This document shows positions 28,867-37,625 of a DNA stretch of 64,000 bases, piece by piece. The first letter of the stretch is position 1. Every line of letters starts with the position of its first letter. A program made the translations under genes and the position numbers. The stretch comes from Pseudanabaena sp. Chao 1811 (lineage in GTDB: Bacteria > Cyanobacteriota > Cyanobacteriia > Pseudanabaenales > Pseudanabaenaceae): assembly GCF_027942295.1 (NCBI RefSeq), contig NZ_CP101416.1:620001-684000 (forward strand), read 5' to 3'. Below the pieces are notes generated by a model. It ran no database searches, was not told the origin of the DNA, and saw nothing but the letters and a program-made list of their open reading frames with translations.

Positions 28867-29225
28867 TAATTCAAAGGCTGCACTAATAATTCTGTGCGCT
28901 TAGTGGCGGCTTTTAGCTCGGCTTCAACTAAACTATCAAGTTCTGCTTGTTTTTCGGTTGGTAATTCTTGACCCTGCTCTCTAGCAATTCGCCAATGATT
29001 CATTAGTTCGGATAGTCGTTTTTGCTGGTTGGCACTAAAAAATGAGTCGGGCTGAAAGCTCTGAATAATTAGCATCCCGCTAAAGTCAGTTTCCTCTAGT
29101 TGTGTGGTTAGCCTATCTAAGGCTTGTCCCGCAGTTTTGCCTGTGCTTTGTTTGTCTCCCGCGATCGCACGGTAGGATTTTTCGCCATTGATGTTTGAAA
29201 TAGGCAAAATTGCTACTGTTGTCAT
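28866..29225 (-). CDS. Small conserved protein coupled to HNH nuclease
   Basis: The 119-residue protein has an N-terminal beta region (VAILPISNINGEKSYRAIAGDKQSTGKTAGQALD), then SGMLIIQSFQPDSFFSANQQKRL and a helical C-terminus (ELMNHWRIAREQGQELPTEKQAELDSLVEAEL). I do not recognise a named family. Overlap with the HNH start suggests a dedicated partner, for example an inhibitor or specificity factor, but that is inference. Confidence 0.7.
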   Translation of the reverse strand: MTTVAILPISNINGEKSYRAIAGDKQSTGKTAGQALDRLTTQLEETDFSGMLIIQSFQPDSFFSANQQKRLSELMNHWRIAREQGQELPTEKQAELDSLVEAELKAATKRTELLVQPLN

Positions 29226-29256
29226 TGGTTTAACTTGGTGAGCTTGGTGTTTTAAA

Positions 29257-29451
29257 TTATAGTTCAGCGATCGCTAAGATATTTTCTCTGTTTGCTTGGA
29301 GTTGCTGTAGTTGCATATTTAAGTTTACTGGCTCAAAAAATGGATTATGGCGATCGCTACGTTTTACTTCTTCAATTCCAATAGAATTTGATTGCTGAAT
29401 AATAGCTAGTTGATCAAATAATTCTCTGATAGTAGGAATTTCTTTAGCCAT
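29257..29451 (-). CDS. Small hypothetical protein in the R-M operon
   Basis: The 64-residue soluble protein (MAKEIPTIRELFDQLAII...NRENILAIAEL) is helical and has no motif I recognise. It lies 26 bp after rhuM and 31 bp before the next gene on the same strand, which supports its reality. Its size would suit an antitoxin or adaptor, without direct evidence. Confidence 0.5.
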   Translation of the reverse strand: MAKEIPTIRELFDQLAIIQQSNSIGIEEVKRSDRHNPFFEPVNLNMQLQQLQANRENILAIAEL

Positions 29452-29476
29452 TTTTATCCGTTTAATATACTGATAA

Positions 29477-29905
29477 TCAAGTATTTAACTGTTTCTGATT
29501 CAGAGGTTTTACTGGATGCGATAAATAGGGTAAGTGTTGTTTTTGGTTGATGGCATAGCCTTGGACTAGATAATCTTTGAGGCGTTGGGTCGCCCATTGG
29601 CGAAATTGTGTGCCTTGTTTGGATTTGACGCGATAGCCAACTGAGATAATTACATCGAGGTTGTAGTATTTGGTGTTGTATTTTTTGCCATCTGTGGCAG
29701 TATGTAAGAATTCCTTACTAACTGAAATTTCGTCTAGTTCACCTTCTTTGAAAATATTGCCGATGTGTTGTGTGATCGCTACCCGATTGCGTTGGAATAG
29801 TTCTGCCATTTGTGCTTGAGTGAGCCAAACTGTGTCGGTCTCAAATTTGACGTTTAGCTCGATTTGGTTGTCTTGGCTTTGATAAATTTCAATGTTGCTA
29901 TTCAT
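29477..29905 (-). CDS. RhuM family protein, C-terminally shortened
   Basis: The 142-residue product matches the N-terminal region of RhuM: FETDTVWLTQAQMAELFQRNRVAITQHIGNIFKEGEL (helix-turn-helix), KYYNLDVIISVGYRVKS and GTQFRQWATQRLKDYLVQGYAIN. Full RhuM proteins are usually more than twice this length, so the C-terminal domain is absent. It overlaps the hsdS stop by four bases (ATGA). RhuM genes commonly sit beside type I R-M genes; the function is unclear. Confidence 0.8.
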   Translation of the reverse strand: MNSNIEIYQSQDNQIELNVKFETDTVWLTQAQMAELFQRNRVAITQHIGNIFKEGELDEISVSKEFLHTATDGKKYNTKYYNLDVIISVGYRVKSKQGTQFRQWATQRLKDYLVQGYAINQKQHLPYLSHPVKPLNQKQLNT

Positions 29906-31191
29906 TTACTTTTCTTGTTTTTAACTCTTTCCAATAGTTTAGCAGCAGGTTCCCAGTCGGGTTGTTGGCGACAGGTTTGGAGTTCGTCTTGGCTGAGGAG
30001 TTTGCCTTCAAAGGCTTTTTTGAGGATGCTTTGTCGTAATGCTTGGGCTTTTTCTAGGCTTTGATCAATGCTTTCTTTAAGTTTGTCGCAAACAGATAGA
30101 CGGGTTTCAATTTCTTGGACAATTTTGTTTTGTGAAGTCTTATCCAAGTAGGGAACCTTAACACTTTTGATAGTTACTTGGCTAACTGTATTTTGACCAG
30201 CAGATGAAACCATATTGTCATGAATATATTTCCTTGTCTCTGGCATTTGAAAAAAATAAAAGTAGAACTTTGAGTTAAATTTGTCAGGATCTAGACTCAA
30301 TCTTATGAAGTGATCGCAAAAAGTCCAAGTCTCTAATTCATCTTTTTGTGTAAAAGAAATTAATCTGCCAACTAAATCCTTACTGCCATTAACTCTAATT
30401 ACCAGTAAGTCATTTTTACTGATTTTATATTTTTTAATTTCAGTATCATCTAATAATATATACCTAGGAGACTCATAATTAATTTGTAGATCTGAAATAT
30501 CTGCTAAACGCAATACTTTAGTTTCCTTACCACTTATCCCTTGTCTCTTTGAGATTCCATTTTGCGATGATTTTATAATCTCCTCAAAAGAAACAAGTTC
30601 AATCCCGTCCAACATCTTTTTAAAAACAGATTGGCGATAGATTTCTAGTTTAGATTTGGCGGCTTTGAGGTTGGCTATGCCGTTGTCTAGTTCGCTAAAT
30701 AGTTGCTCAATTTTGGCAGCGATCGCCCTTTGTTCAGGCACTGGCGCAAGAGGTAATGGAAGCTTTTTAAGTATTGTTTGACTTATATTTGGCTGAGCAC
30801 CTCCAGTACCTTGCTCAATCAATTTTTGTCTTTTGTGAAATAGATAATTAAATAAAAATTTGGTTTCAAATAATTTGTTTTTATAAATGCCACATATTGC
30901 CTGATTTGTAGTTGCAGGAACACCTAAAACAGCAAGTTTCCCAATAGTTGCACCATAAAGAGCAATTAATAAAGTTCCTTCTGGGAAAATTTTTGCACTT
31001 GATTTTTGTACTGCTTCATCAGAAATATGTTCTTCAGTATCAAAGATTATGTTGTAGTTTAATTCCCCTGATTTAACCCAAGGAATTGTCCCCTTGTAAT
31101 ATTCCGATTTACTTCTGCTTGGCGTTCCTCCTGAAGTAGTAAAGCAAACATCCCCTAATTCAACCTCAATCCAATCTTCTCTCATCATCAT
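29902..31191 (-). CDS. hsdS: Type I restriction-modification specificity subunit
   Basis: HsdS selects the bipartite DNA target. The 429-residue sequence has two target-recognition domains: the first from GDVCFTTSGGTPSRS to about residue 140, then the conserved spacer PVPEQRAIAAKIEQLFSEL...LEIYRQSVFKKMLDG (~150-200); the second ends near 370, followed by the matching distal helix KIVQEIETRLSVCDKLKE...ALRQSILKKAFEGKLL. It appears intact. It lies in the operon between the PIN toxin and rhuM. Confidence 0.92.
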   Translation of the reverse strand: MMMREDWIEVELGDVCFTTSGGTPSRSKSEYYKGTIPWVKSGELNYNIIFDTEEHISDEAVQKSSAKIFPEGTLLIALYGATIGKLAVLGVPATTNQAICGIYKNKLFETKFLFNYLFHKRQKLIEQGTGGAQPNISQTILKKLPLPLAPVPEQRAIAAKIEQLFSELDNGIANLKAAKSKLEIYRQSVFKKMLDGIELVSFEEIIKSSQNGISKRQGISGKETKVLRLADISDLQINYESPRYILLDDTEIKKYKISKNDLLVIRVNGSKDLVGRLISFTQKDELETWTFCDHFIRLSLDPDKFNSKFYFYFFQMPETRKYIHDNMVSSAGQNTVSQVTIKSVKVPYLDKTSQNKIVQEIETRLSVCDKLKESIDQSLEKAQALRQSILKKAFEGKLLSQDELQTCRQQPDWEPAAKLLERVKNKKSK

Positions 31192-31234
31192 TAACCTGAT
31201 TTATCGCCCAAAACTCTCAAAATAATAGATTTGT

Positions 31235-31705
31235 CTATAGCTGGATATCTTGCCACTCAAAAGCCTCAGTAAACAACGACAAATGACGCACATTAGTCGT
31301 CGCAACTACCACATAACGACTAGGAAACTCATCTCGTAATAATTGCCAATGAGCGCAAACAATTGCATCAACATCAATACCAGTCAAATTTGACATTGGT
31401 TGCCCCTGTAAACGCGACCTTGCCCAAATATCCGCAGCCTTGCCCAACACTTGCGGAGAAACTGATATAAATTCAACAAATTCATGCAACTCATCTAGTG
31501 CAATTAATGAATGCGATCGCCGCTCAAAACGCATCGCTTCAAGCACTAAATTTCGTCTTACCTCATAATCACAAATATCTGAACTGACAACATATACACT
31601 CTTTGCTAACAAACTATACAGCCAATTCTCACACGCAATAACCAGAGTATTCTTATTGGGATTGGACAATATGCCAATTACACCAGAATCGAGAAATACA
31701 ATCAT
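31235..31705 (-). CDS. PIN-domain toxin (VapC-like)
   Basis: The 156-residue protein shows PIN acidic residues: Asp6 in MIVFLDSGV, Glu in CDYEVRRNL (~48), and Asp residues in TGIDVDAIVCAHW (~108-113). PIN toxins cut RNA. It overlaps the upstream antitoxin-like gene by four bases (ATGA) and precedes hsdS by 43 bp. Confidence 0.82.
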   Translation of the reverse strand: MIVFLDSGVIGILSNPNKNTLVIACENWLYSLLAKSVYVVSSDICDYEVRRNLVLEAMRFERRSHSLIALDELHEFVEFISVSPQVLGKAADIWARSRLQGQPMSNLTGIDVDAIVCAHWQLLRDEFPSRYVVVATTNVRHLSLFTEAFEWQDIQL

Positions 31706-31959
31706 AGATAAAGTTTGGCATCCACAGCGCGATCGCTATCGATGCTTACCTTAAATCGATCAAAAGCAACCTCAGCTTCTTGCATTTCTGATACTGTCAT
31801 TTGCGCTAGCCGATTACGTCTTTTCTCTAAAAATTTTTGTGCTAAGTTAATTCGCGATGAATTATCCCACAAAGGATAATTTTTTAAATGAAGACGGAAT
31901 AGCTCATTAGCAGTCTCTCTAACTTGTTCTTTTGCCAACATATCAAACCTCTTCAGCAA
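31702..31959 (-). CDS. Antitoxin-like partner of the PIN toxin
   Basis: The 85-residue protein is helical and basic in the middle (KFLEKRRNRLAQMTVSEMQEAEVAFDRF) and ends SDRAVDAKLYL. Its position directly before and overlapping the PIN gene is the main evidence for an antitoxin role. No ribbon-helix-helix or AbrB pattern is obvious. It is the first gene of the operon that ends with hsdM. Confidence 0.7.
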   Translation of the reverse strand: MLKRFDMLAKEQVRETANELFRLHLKNYPLWDNSSRINLAQKFLEKRRNRLAQMTVSEMQEAEVAFDRFKVSIDSDRAVDAKLYL

Positions 31960-32122
31960 ATATAAACATTATAAAACGATACACCAACCAAACTAGATTA
32001 CCCATAGCAATGAATGCTTTGCTTATGACCTAACCCCCAACCCGCAGCAAATTGCGATCGTCAAAATCATCTCATCAGACAAATAACATATACTCAAAAA
32101 TAATCCCTACGCTGAATGAGTC

Positions 32123-32347
32123 ATGACAACCCTAACCGTCACCCTCCCCGAAGCACTAACCCAATATTTGCAAGAACAAATCGCATCAGGACATTACAAC
32201 AACACCGACGATTATATTCAAACCCTGATCAAACAAGACCAAGCTCGCAAAACATACCTTGAACCTCTAATCCTCGAAGGCATCGCTTCAGGTGAAGCAA
32301 CCCCAATGAAAGAAAACGATTGGGACACAATCCGTCAAGCTGTCTGA
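32123..32347 (+). CDS. Orphan ParD/CopG-like antitoxin
   Basis: The 74-residue protein starts MTTLTVTLPEALTQYLQEQI and continues GHYNNTDDYIQTLIKQDQ, a ribbon-helix-helix pattern typical of ParD. No ParE toxin follows: the next frame is the hsdR 3' end on the other strand, eight bases away. It is either a solitary antitoxin or one acting on another locus. Confidence 0.78.
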   Translation: MTTLTVTLPEALTQYLQEQIASGHYNNTDDYIQTLIKQDQARKTYLEPLILEGIASGEATPMKENDWDTIRQAV

Positions 32348-32354
32348 TAGATGC

Positions 32355-35150
32355 TTACGCCGCCAGTGCCTCATTTAACTCCTCGATAATCTCACCCATG
32401 CGATCGCCAAAAAGTTGATACATCTTACCGACACCTCCCTCCGCATCAAAAGGCGTATATTCCAAATCATCCACATCAATATGAAAACTTGAAATGATAT
32501 GTTCCTTCATCATCCGTAACCAGCGCATCTGCTCCTCCGTAAACTTCAACGCGCCCGCCTGCTTACCAAATACCCAATTCTGAAAATTGCGATCGATCAT
32601 CTTGTCATAGGGAGTCAACGCATTATCAATTCCCGTCACCCGTCGAATCAGCGCAACTAAAGCTACCAACTCATTTTTGGGACTATCAACCCGCACATTT
32701 TCTAATTGCTTGTACGCATCCCAAACATAGGTCGGCGCTAACATCGGACGATCCGCCTTTAACTTCTCTAATAGCTCCTGCACCATCCGATAGGTTAACT
32801 CCCGTCGGCGATAGGGCTGATCATAAAATAGGCTCAAAGCCACGATTTCATCGCGATTTGCGGCAATATAATCAGTAAAATCTTGAATCATCGCGCTAGC
32901 CTTATCGACCGAAAAAGCATCAAACTCTGACTTCAAAATCTTGTCCTGATTGATCGTATCGATAATCTGTTCATGCACCTTCCGCACATTCTCAAGGTAA
33001 GTATTCAACTCACCATTAAAATTTGCTGAGGCAAGATCCGCTAACTCTGACTGCGCTTGTTTAAGCGCCGACTCTTCTAAAGCAGGAGTGCGATCGCCTA
33101 GAGGCAAATTGTTGATCAAAGCCTCGGATCTTTCCGCGATCGCATCAGGATCGTAAGCCGTCAACAGATCCTTGACCACAGTATGAATACTCTTACCGCC
33201 TGTAAGCTCCGTAAATTTCACCTGCTCAGGTTCCGTTAGTTGTTTATCTAATCGCATCAACCGATTAGCCAAGGTCAAGAATAAATCCTCATCCTGCGCT
33301 CCCATCGTCACGGCTCCCAATAAATCCTTAAGCGGAACATTGGGCTTGCGCTCTAGCGGACGACTATCGGTTTTCTTCGACTTCATCGCGCCGACAGCAT
33401 CGACAATCACAAAATGGGTTTTCGTAAAATTCGCCGTGCTAGTCACCCTTTGCAAATCATCAAAGGCGATCGTTCTTGTGCCGCGCCCCTTCATCTGCTC
33501 GAAGTAATTGATACTCTTGACATCGCGCATAAATAGCAACACTTCCAAGGGCTTCACATCGGTTCCCGTAGCGATCATGTCCACGGTTACAGCGATGCGT
33601 GGATGGAAATCATTGCGGAAGCGATTTAGCACCGATTTGGGATCTTCCTTACTCTGATAAGTCACCTTTTTACAAAACTCATTCCCCTCGCCAAATTCCT
33701 CCCGCACGATCGCAATAATGTCCTCAGCATGGCTATCCGTCTTCGTAAAAATCAATGTTTTCGGTACTTCATACTCACCATTAGGCATGACGCGATCGCG
33801 AAAAATCTCCTCCTTTAACGCCCGTTTGAACTCCCGAATAATTTCGCGAATTTGATTAGGATTCACCACATCGCGATCTAACTTATTCGCCTTATATTCA
33901 ACATCCTCATCTAACTGTTCCCAGCGCTTTTTACGAGACAGCTTTTCGCGCTTGTCGATATATTCCTTCGCTTTCAGTTTTGCGCCATTTTTCGTAATTT
34001 CCGTCTCAATCGTATAAACGTTGTACGGCACATTCACCCCATCCGCGATCGACTCCTCATAGGTATACTCGCTGACCACATTCTGATTAAAAAAGCCAAA
34101 GGTGCGCTTATCAGGCGTAGCCGTCAGCCCAATCAAAAACGCATCATAATATTCCAACACCTGCTTCCAAATGTTATAAATCGAGCGATGGCACTCATCA
34201 ATGATGATGAAATCGAACTGCTCGATCGCATTTTTTAAGGAATAGCTCACGGGCAAAGGTTCTTTTTTCTGCCAACTCCAAGCCGACTCATTGGGGTTTT
34301 CCTGCTCTGCCGACTCATCTAATTCCTTACCCTGCAAAATTGAATAGAGTCGCTGAATTGTGGAAATGCACACCTGACTATCGGAAGCAATATAGCTAGA
34401 ACTCAGACGCTGCACATTATAAAGCTCCGTAAATTTGCGATTATCATCCGTCGGCTGATATTTGAGAAACTCCTGTTCCGCCTGTTCTCCTAAATTCTTG
34501 GTATCCACTAAAAATAAAATCCGCTTGGCTCTGGCAAACTTCAACAACCGATACACAAAAGTACAAGCCGTAAAAGTCTTTCCCGCCCCCGTCGCCATTT
34601 GAATCAACGCCTTGGGACGATTGGCTTTAAATGATGCCTCCAAATTAGCGATCGCCTTAATCTGAGCAGGTCGCAACCCCTCTGCTTTTAATTCAGGAAT
34701 TTTATTCAGCCTTGCCCGTAAAGTTTCCGATTCTGCCATCCATTCCGCTAAGGTTTCAGGACGATGGAAATGAAACACAGCTCTAGCTCTCGGCTTGGGA
34801 TCGCGATAGTCCGTAAACCTAGTTAACGCGCCTGTGCTTTCATAAACAAAGGGCAAAGGATCGTTTTTGAGATATTTCAGCTTGCTTACGGCGTAATATT
34901 TCGACTGCTCCTCATGGGCGCTCAGTTTCTCCCCCTCCTCTTCTCGCTTGGCTTCGATAATGCCCACAGGTTTCTTATCGACAAACAAAACATAGTCCGC
35001 AATCCCCGCATCGGTCTGATATTCCCGAACCGCCACACCTCTACTAGCCGCCAGATTAATCTTGCTCTTTGATTGCACGCCCCATCCCGCCGCAATCAAC
35101 ATCCCATCGATTTTATCTCTTGCGATTTGTTCTGGATTTTGGTTTACCAT
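32355..35150 (-). CDS. hsdR: Type I restriction subunit (nuclease-translocase)
   Basis: The 931-residue protein has the N-terminal nuclease with DYVLFVDKKPVGIIEAKRE (D...ExK, ~residues 48-66), a superfamily 2 motor with Walker A MATGAGKTFTACTF (~185), DECH (~316), LIGLTATPDK (motif III), the MIATGTD and GRGTR motifs, and an EcoEI-type C-terminal domain (FTEEQMRWLRMMKEHI). It looks intact. ATG 35150 is chosen over the GTG one codon before. It needs HsdM and HsdS to restrict; hsdM here is split. Three genes lie between it and hsdS. Confidence 0.93.
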   Translation of the reverse strand: MVNQNPEQIARDKIDGMLIAAGWGVQSKSKINLAASRGVAVREYQTDAGIADYVLFVDKKPVGIIEAKREEEGEKLSAHEEQSKYYAVSKLKYLKNDPLPFVYESTGALTRFTDYRDPKPRARAVFHFHRPETLAEWMAESETLRARLNKIPELKAEGLRPAQIKAIANLEASFKANRPKALIQMATGAGKTFTACTFVYRLLKFARAKRILFLVDTKNLGEQAEQEFLKYQPTDDNRKFTELYNVQRLSSSYIASDSQVCISTIQRLYSILQGKELDESAEQENPNESAWSWQKKEPLPVSYSLKNAIEQFDFIIIDECHRSIYNIWKQVLEYYDAFLIGLTATPDKRTFGFFNQNVVSEYTYEESIADGVNVPYNVYTIETEITKNGAKLKAKEYIDKREKLSRKKRWEQLDEDVEYKANKLDRDVVNPNQIREIIREFKRALKEEIFRDRVMPNGEYEVPKTLIFTKTDSHAEDIIAIVREEFGEGNEFCKKVTYQSKEDPKSVLNRFRNDFHPRIAVTVDMIATGTDVKPLEVLLFMRDVKSINYFEQMKGRGTRTIAFDDLQRVTSTANFTKTHFVIVDAVGAMKSKKTDSRPLERKPNVPLKDLLGAVTMGAQDEDLFLTLANRLMRLDKQLTEPEQVKFTELTGGKSIHTVVKDLLTAYDPDAIAERSEALINNLPLGDRTPALEESALKQAQSELADLASANFNGELNTYLENVRKVHEQIIDTINQDKILKSEFDAFSVDKASAMIQDFTDYIAANRDEIVALSLFYDQPYRRRELTYRMVQELLEKLKADRPMLAPTYVWDAYKQLENVRVDSPKNELVALVALIRRVTGIDNALTPYDKMIDRNFQNWVFGKQAGALKFTEEQMRWLRMMKEHIISSFHIDVDDLEYTPFDAEGGVGKMYQLFGDRMGEIIEELNEALAA

Positions 35151-35178
35151 CACATTTTTAGGTAAATAATACCTAAAT

Positions 35179-35213
35179 TATAGCTCTAGGGCGCTCTGCG
35201 CCCTAGAGCTATA
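35179..35213. terminator. Perfect 16-bp hairpin, TCT loop, at the pyrC end
   Basis: Arms TATAGCTCTAGGGCGC and its complement surround TCT. The pyrC-like stop codon lies inside the right arm. It separates that gene from hsdR. Confidence 0.72.
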
Positions 35214-36444
35214 GAACCTTGCCGATTAGCGATCGCCCGATGTAGCTACTATTTTTTGATTGTGAGGCGATCGCTTTTGCATCAACTAGCCATTCCAAGT
35301 TTGGATCGAAAAGAGTGGCAAGCTGAGGTTGAGCGAGTCCGAGAATTTTGGCAGGATTAATACTTAGCGCGTTCCATAATTCGCTTGCAGTTAATAATCC
35401 TGTAGTCACTAGGTTTTGCCAAAGTACAGGAAGCGCAAATTCTAAGCCGATCGCCCCAACGGGAGCTACCTCAAAGGGAACGACTTTTTCCTCATAGGCG
35501 CAGGGGGTATGATCGATCACGATCGCGTCGATGACTCCAGAACGAATACCTGCAATGAGTGCAAGGCGATCGCCTTCGCTACCAAGGGGAGGCATGAGGC
35601 GCAAATTGGGATCGTAACTTTCTAAATCGCGATCGCAATGACAGAGATGGAGCCAAGTTGTACTTGCGGTTACTGGCAAGCCATCGTTTTTGGCTTGGGC
35701 GATTAGTTCTACACTCTGCGCCGTAGAAATTCGCATAAAGTGAGTCGGGGCTTTGGTGAGGCGGACTAATTCGATGAGTGCCGCAAGGGCTGAAGTTTCG
35801 GCGGCGGCGGGATAGCCCGTCATGCCATATTGCAAAGACCATTTGCCCTCACGGATCACCCCACTGCCAGCCAGATCAGGATTTTGGGGAAATAGGGCGA
35901 TTGGCTTGCCCAAGGGTTTGACATATTCCATCGCTCGGCGCACTAACAGGAGATTAGAGATCGGTTTGCTATCGGTAAAGCCAATGACGGATTCGGCAAG
36001 TTCCGCCATGTCTGTCAGTTGTTTTCCCTCTAAGCCTTTGGTAATTGCCCCCCAAGGTTGCAAGCGATCGCCATATTTCTGCTGCACATTGCGCCAAAAT
36101 TCTAGCGCTGCAATATCATCGATCGCAGGTTGAGTATTGGGCAAAATCCCTACGGTGCTAAAACCACCATTTTGGGCGGCTTGGACTAATTCGGCAATGG
36201 TTTCTCGTGATTCATGCCCCGGTTCACCACTGGTACTGTAAAGATCGATCGCCCCAGTTCCTAAAATTAGCCCCGATCGCTCATCAACATTGGTATTTTC
36301 AGGAATTTGGTTAGCATCAACGTTCAGATGAATTTGGCGATCACCATCTATGAATATATCTGCAAATTTATCAGTAGCATCTGCATCAAGAATGCGTACC
36401 TGTTTGAAGAGGGTGGGATACGCAAGGGAATTTTCTAAAGGCAT
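35209..36444 (-). CDS. pyrC: Dihydroorotase-like protein lacking HxH metal ligands
   Basis: The 411-residue protein has the amidohydrolase fold of dihydroorotase: GTGAIDLYSTSGEPGHE (residues 63-79), VGILPNTQPAIDD, then LMPPLGSEGDR and DAIVIDHTPCAYEEK. In catalytic dihydroorotase the first motif is DxHxHxREPG; here both His are replaced (Tyr69, Thr71) and Arg by Gly, and HFMRIST replaces the usual HxxHxS pattern. Non-catalytic paralogues of this kind (PyrC') support aspartate transcarbamoylase in Pseudomonas. Whether the protein is active or structural here cannot be decided from the sequence. Confidence 0.8.
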   Translation of the reverse strand: MPLENSLAYPTLFKQVRILDADATDKFADIFIDGDRQIHLNVDANQIPENTNVDERSGLILGTGAIDLYSTSGEPGHESRETIAELVQAAQNGGFSTVGILPNTQPAIDDIAALEFWRNVQQKYGDRLQPWGAITKGLEGKQLTDMAELAESVIGFTDSKPISNLLLVRRAMEYVKPLGKPIALFPQNPDLAGSGVIREGKWSLQYGMTGYPAAAETSALAALIELVRLTKAPTHFMRISTAQSVELIAQAKNDGLPVTASTTWLHLCHCDRDLESYDPNLRLMPPLGSEGDRLALIAGIRSGVIDAIVIDHTPCAYEEKVVPFEVAPVGAIGLEFALPVLWQNLVTTGLLTASELWNALSINPAKILGLAQPQLATLFDPNLEWLVDAKAIASQSKNSSYIGRSLIGKVL

Positions 36445-36492
36445 AACAAAACGATTTTCTTTTTACTGTATAGCGCGATGGGTATCAAATCC

Positions 36493-36533
36493 TAAAAAAG
36501 TGTGGTGATGCAAAGCATCACCACACTTTTTTA
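36493..36533. terminator. Perfect 19-bp hairpin, AAA loop
   Basis: Stem TAAAAAAGTGTGGTGATGC with exact complement, apex ATGC-AAA-GCAT, T-rich on both sides. It ends the lipoprotein gene, whose stop codon is in the right arm. Confidence 0.82.
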
Positions 36534-37547
36534 TTGAACAATATTTAGTGATTTTTGATTTCGGTAATAGCTGCGCCATTGCCATTTACCCTGTGGGTCA
36601 ATATTGGGTGTGAGTACGCGCACATCAAGGGAATTTAAGCCAATTTCTTGGACAACAAGCTCAGGATAGCGATCACCATTAATTTCCTGAATACCATAGA
36701 GCGCATAACTACTCACACTGTCATTAATATAGGAGAGCGCCCGCGTATGGGTCAAAATTGGTTCCGCATTCCAATCATTGCCTGATTTTCGGAGCATCAC
36801 TAACATGCTGTACTCTTGGCGCTCAAGGGCAGGGCGCGATAAAAAATCTTTCCAAACTTGGGGATCAAAGCCTGTTGGACGTTGTGAGTTATCGAGGCGC
36901 AAACCTGCAATGATTTCAGGTTGATTATCGCCGTCAATATCCACACATACGAGGGAAGCGATCGCCACCTGCGAAGTTGCCGCTTGATTTGCCCCCAGTT
37001 TTAAAAATAAATTGCGAGACTTATCTAATACAAGGGGTTGAATTTTGCTGGGGCAGTTAAAGAAATAAGTGCGATCTTCTTTCGTAACGAGGCGATCGCT
37101 TGCCACAATTGTTAAATTCGATTGTTTTAAGACAGTGGGATCAAAGCCCTTGGCTGGTTGATTTTTGTCATTAGGATTCGGCTCCTGCACTTTAAAACTG
37201 GCGATCGCGCCAAAGGCATCGGAACCACGCACCGCACTAACTTGAAACATTCCTAGAGGCTTACCGAACTGTACCAAAGAAAACTTGCTACCGACGGGGA
37301 TCGATTGAATTACCCGATCCAAACTACCTAGCTGCTCTACGAGATCCGACGGCACAATTCCCTCAATTGTCTTGCCATCAGGAGAAGCCTGAATGAACAA
37401 AAACATCGGTACGGGGGACTTAGTTTCTTCAGGCTTTTTGTCGTTATTCGGACTCACGCAAGCATTAATACCAATCGCAATTCCTAAAGTAATCAGAAAT
37501 CCAAGAGCCGCATGGCGAAATTTATACGTGAATTGTCTAAATGGCAT
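36531..37547 (-). CDS. Putative lipoprotein with FG-GAP/VCBS-like segments
   Basis: The 338-residue protein starts with MPFRQFTYKFRHAALGFLI, a hydrophobic signal, then GIAIGINAC, a plausible lipobox with Cys ~30. The C-terminal half has two D-x-D-G-D / N-G-D segments (CVDIDGDNQPEIIAG and QEINGDRYPELVVQEIG) like calcium-binding FG-GAP repeats. Probably exported and lipid-anchored; function unknown. The ATG at 37547 is used instead of an upstream ATG at 37616 that overlaps a hairpin. Confidence 0.7.
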   Translation of the reverse strand: MPFRQFTYKFRHAALGFLITLGIAIGINACVSPNNDKKPEETKSPVPMFLFIQASPDGKTIEGIVPSDLVEQLGSLDRVIQSIPVGSKFSLVQFGKPLGMFQVSAVRGSDAFGAIASFKVQEPNPNDKNQPAKGFDPTVLKQSNLTIVASDRLVTKEDRTYFFNCPSKIQPLVLDKSRNLFLKLGANQAATSQVAIASLVCVDIDGDNQPEIIAGLRLDNSQRPTGFDPQVWKDFLSRPALERQEYSMLVMLRKSGNDWNAEPILTHTRALSYINDSVSSYALYGIQEINGDRYPELVVQEIGLNSLDVRVLTPNIDPQGKWQWRSYYRNQKSLNIVQ

Positions 37548-37575
37548 AATGGGCGATCGGTCTAGAAAAATATTT

Positions 37576-37625
37576 CCAAATAGAATGTAGGTGATTGCTG
37601 AGCAACCACCTAACATTCTATTTGG
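37576..37625. terminator. 22-bp hairpin with one bulge, TGA loop, at mscL 3' end
   Basis: Arms CCAAATAGAATGT... and ...ACATTCTATTTGG pair, apex TTGC-TGA-GCAA. The mscL stop lies in the right arm. Confidence 0.72.

Noticed and set aside
37548-37616. N-terminal extension of the lipoprotein gene
   Set aside because: It overlaps the mscL terminator and would bury the lipoprotein signal.
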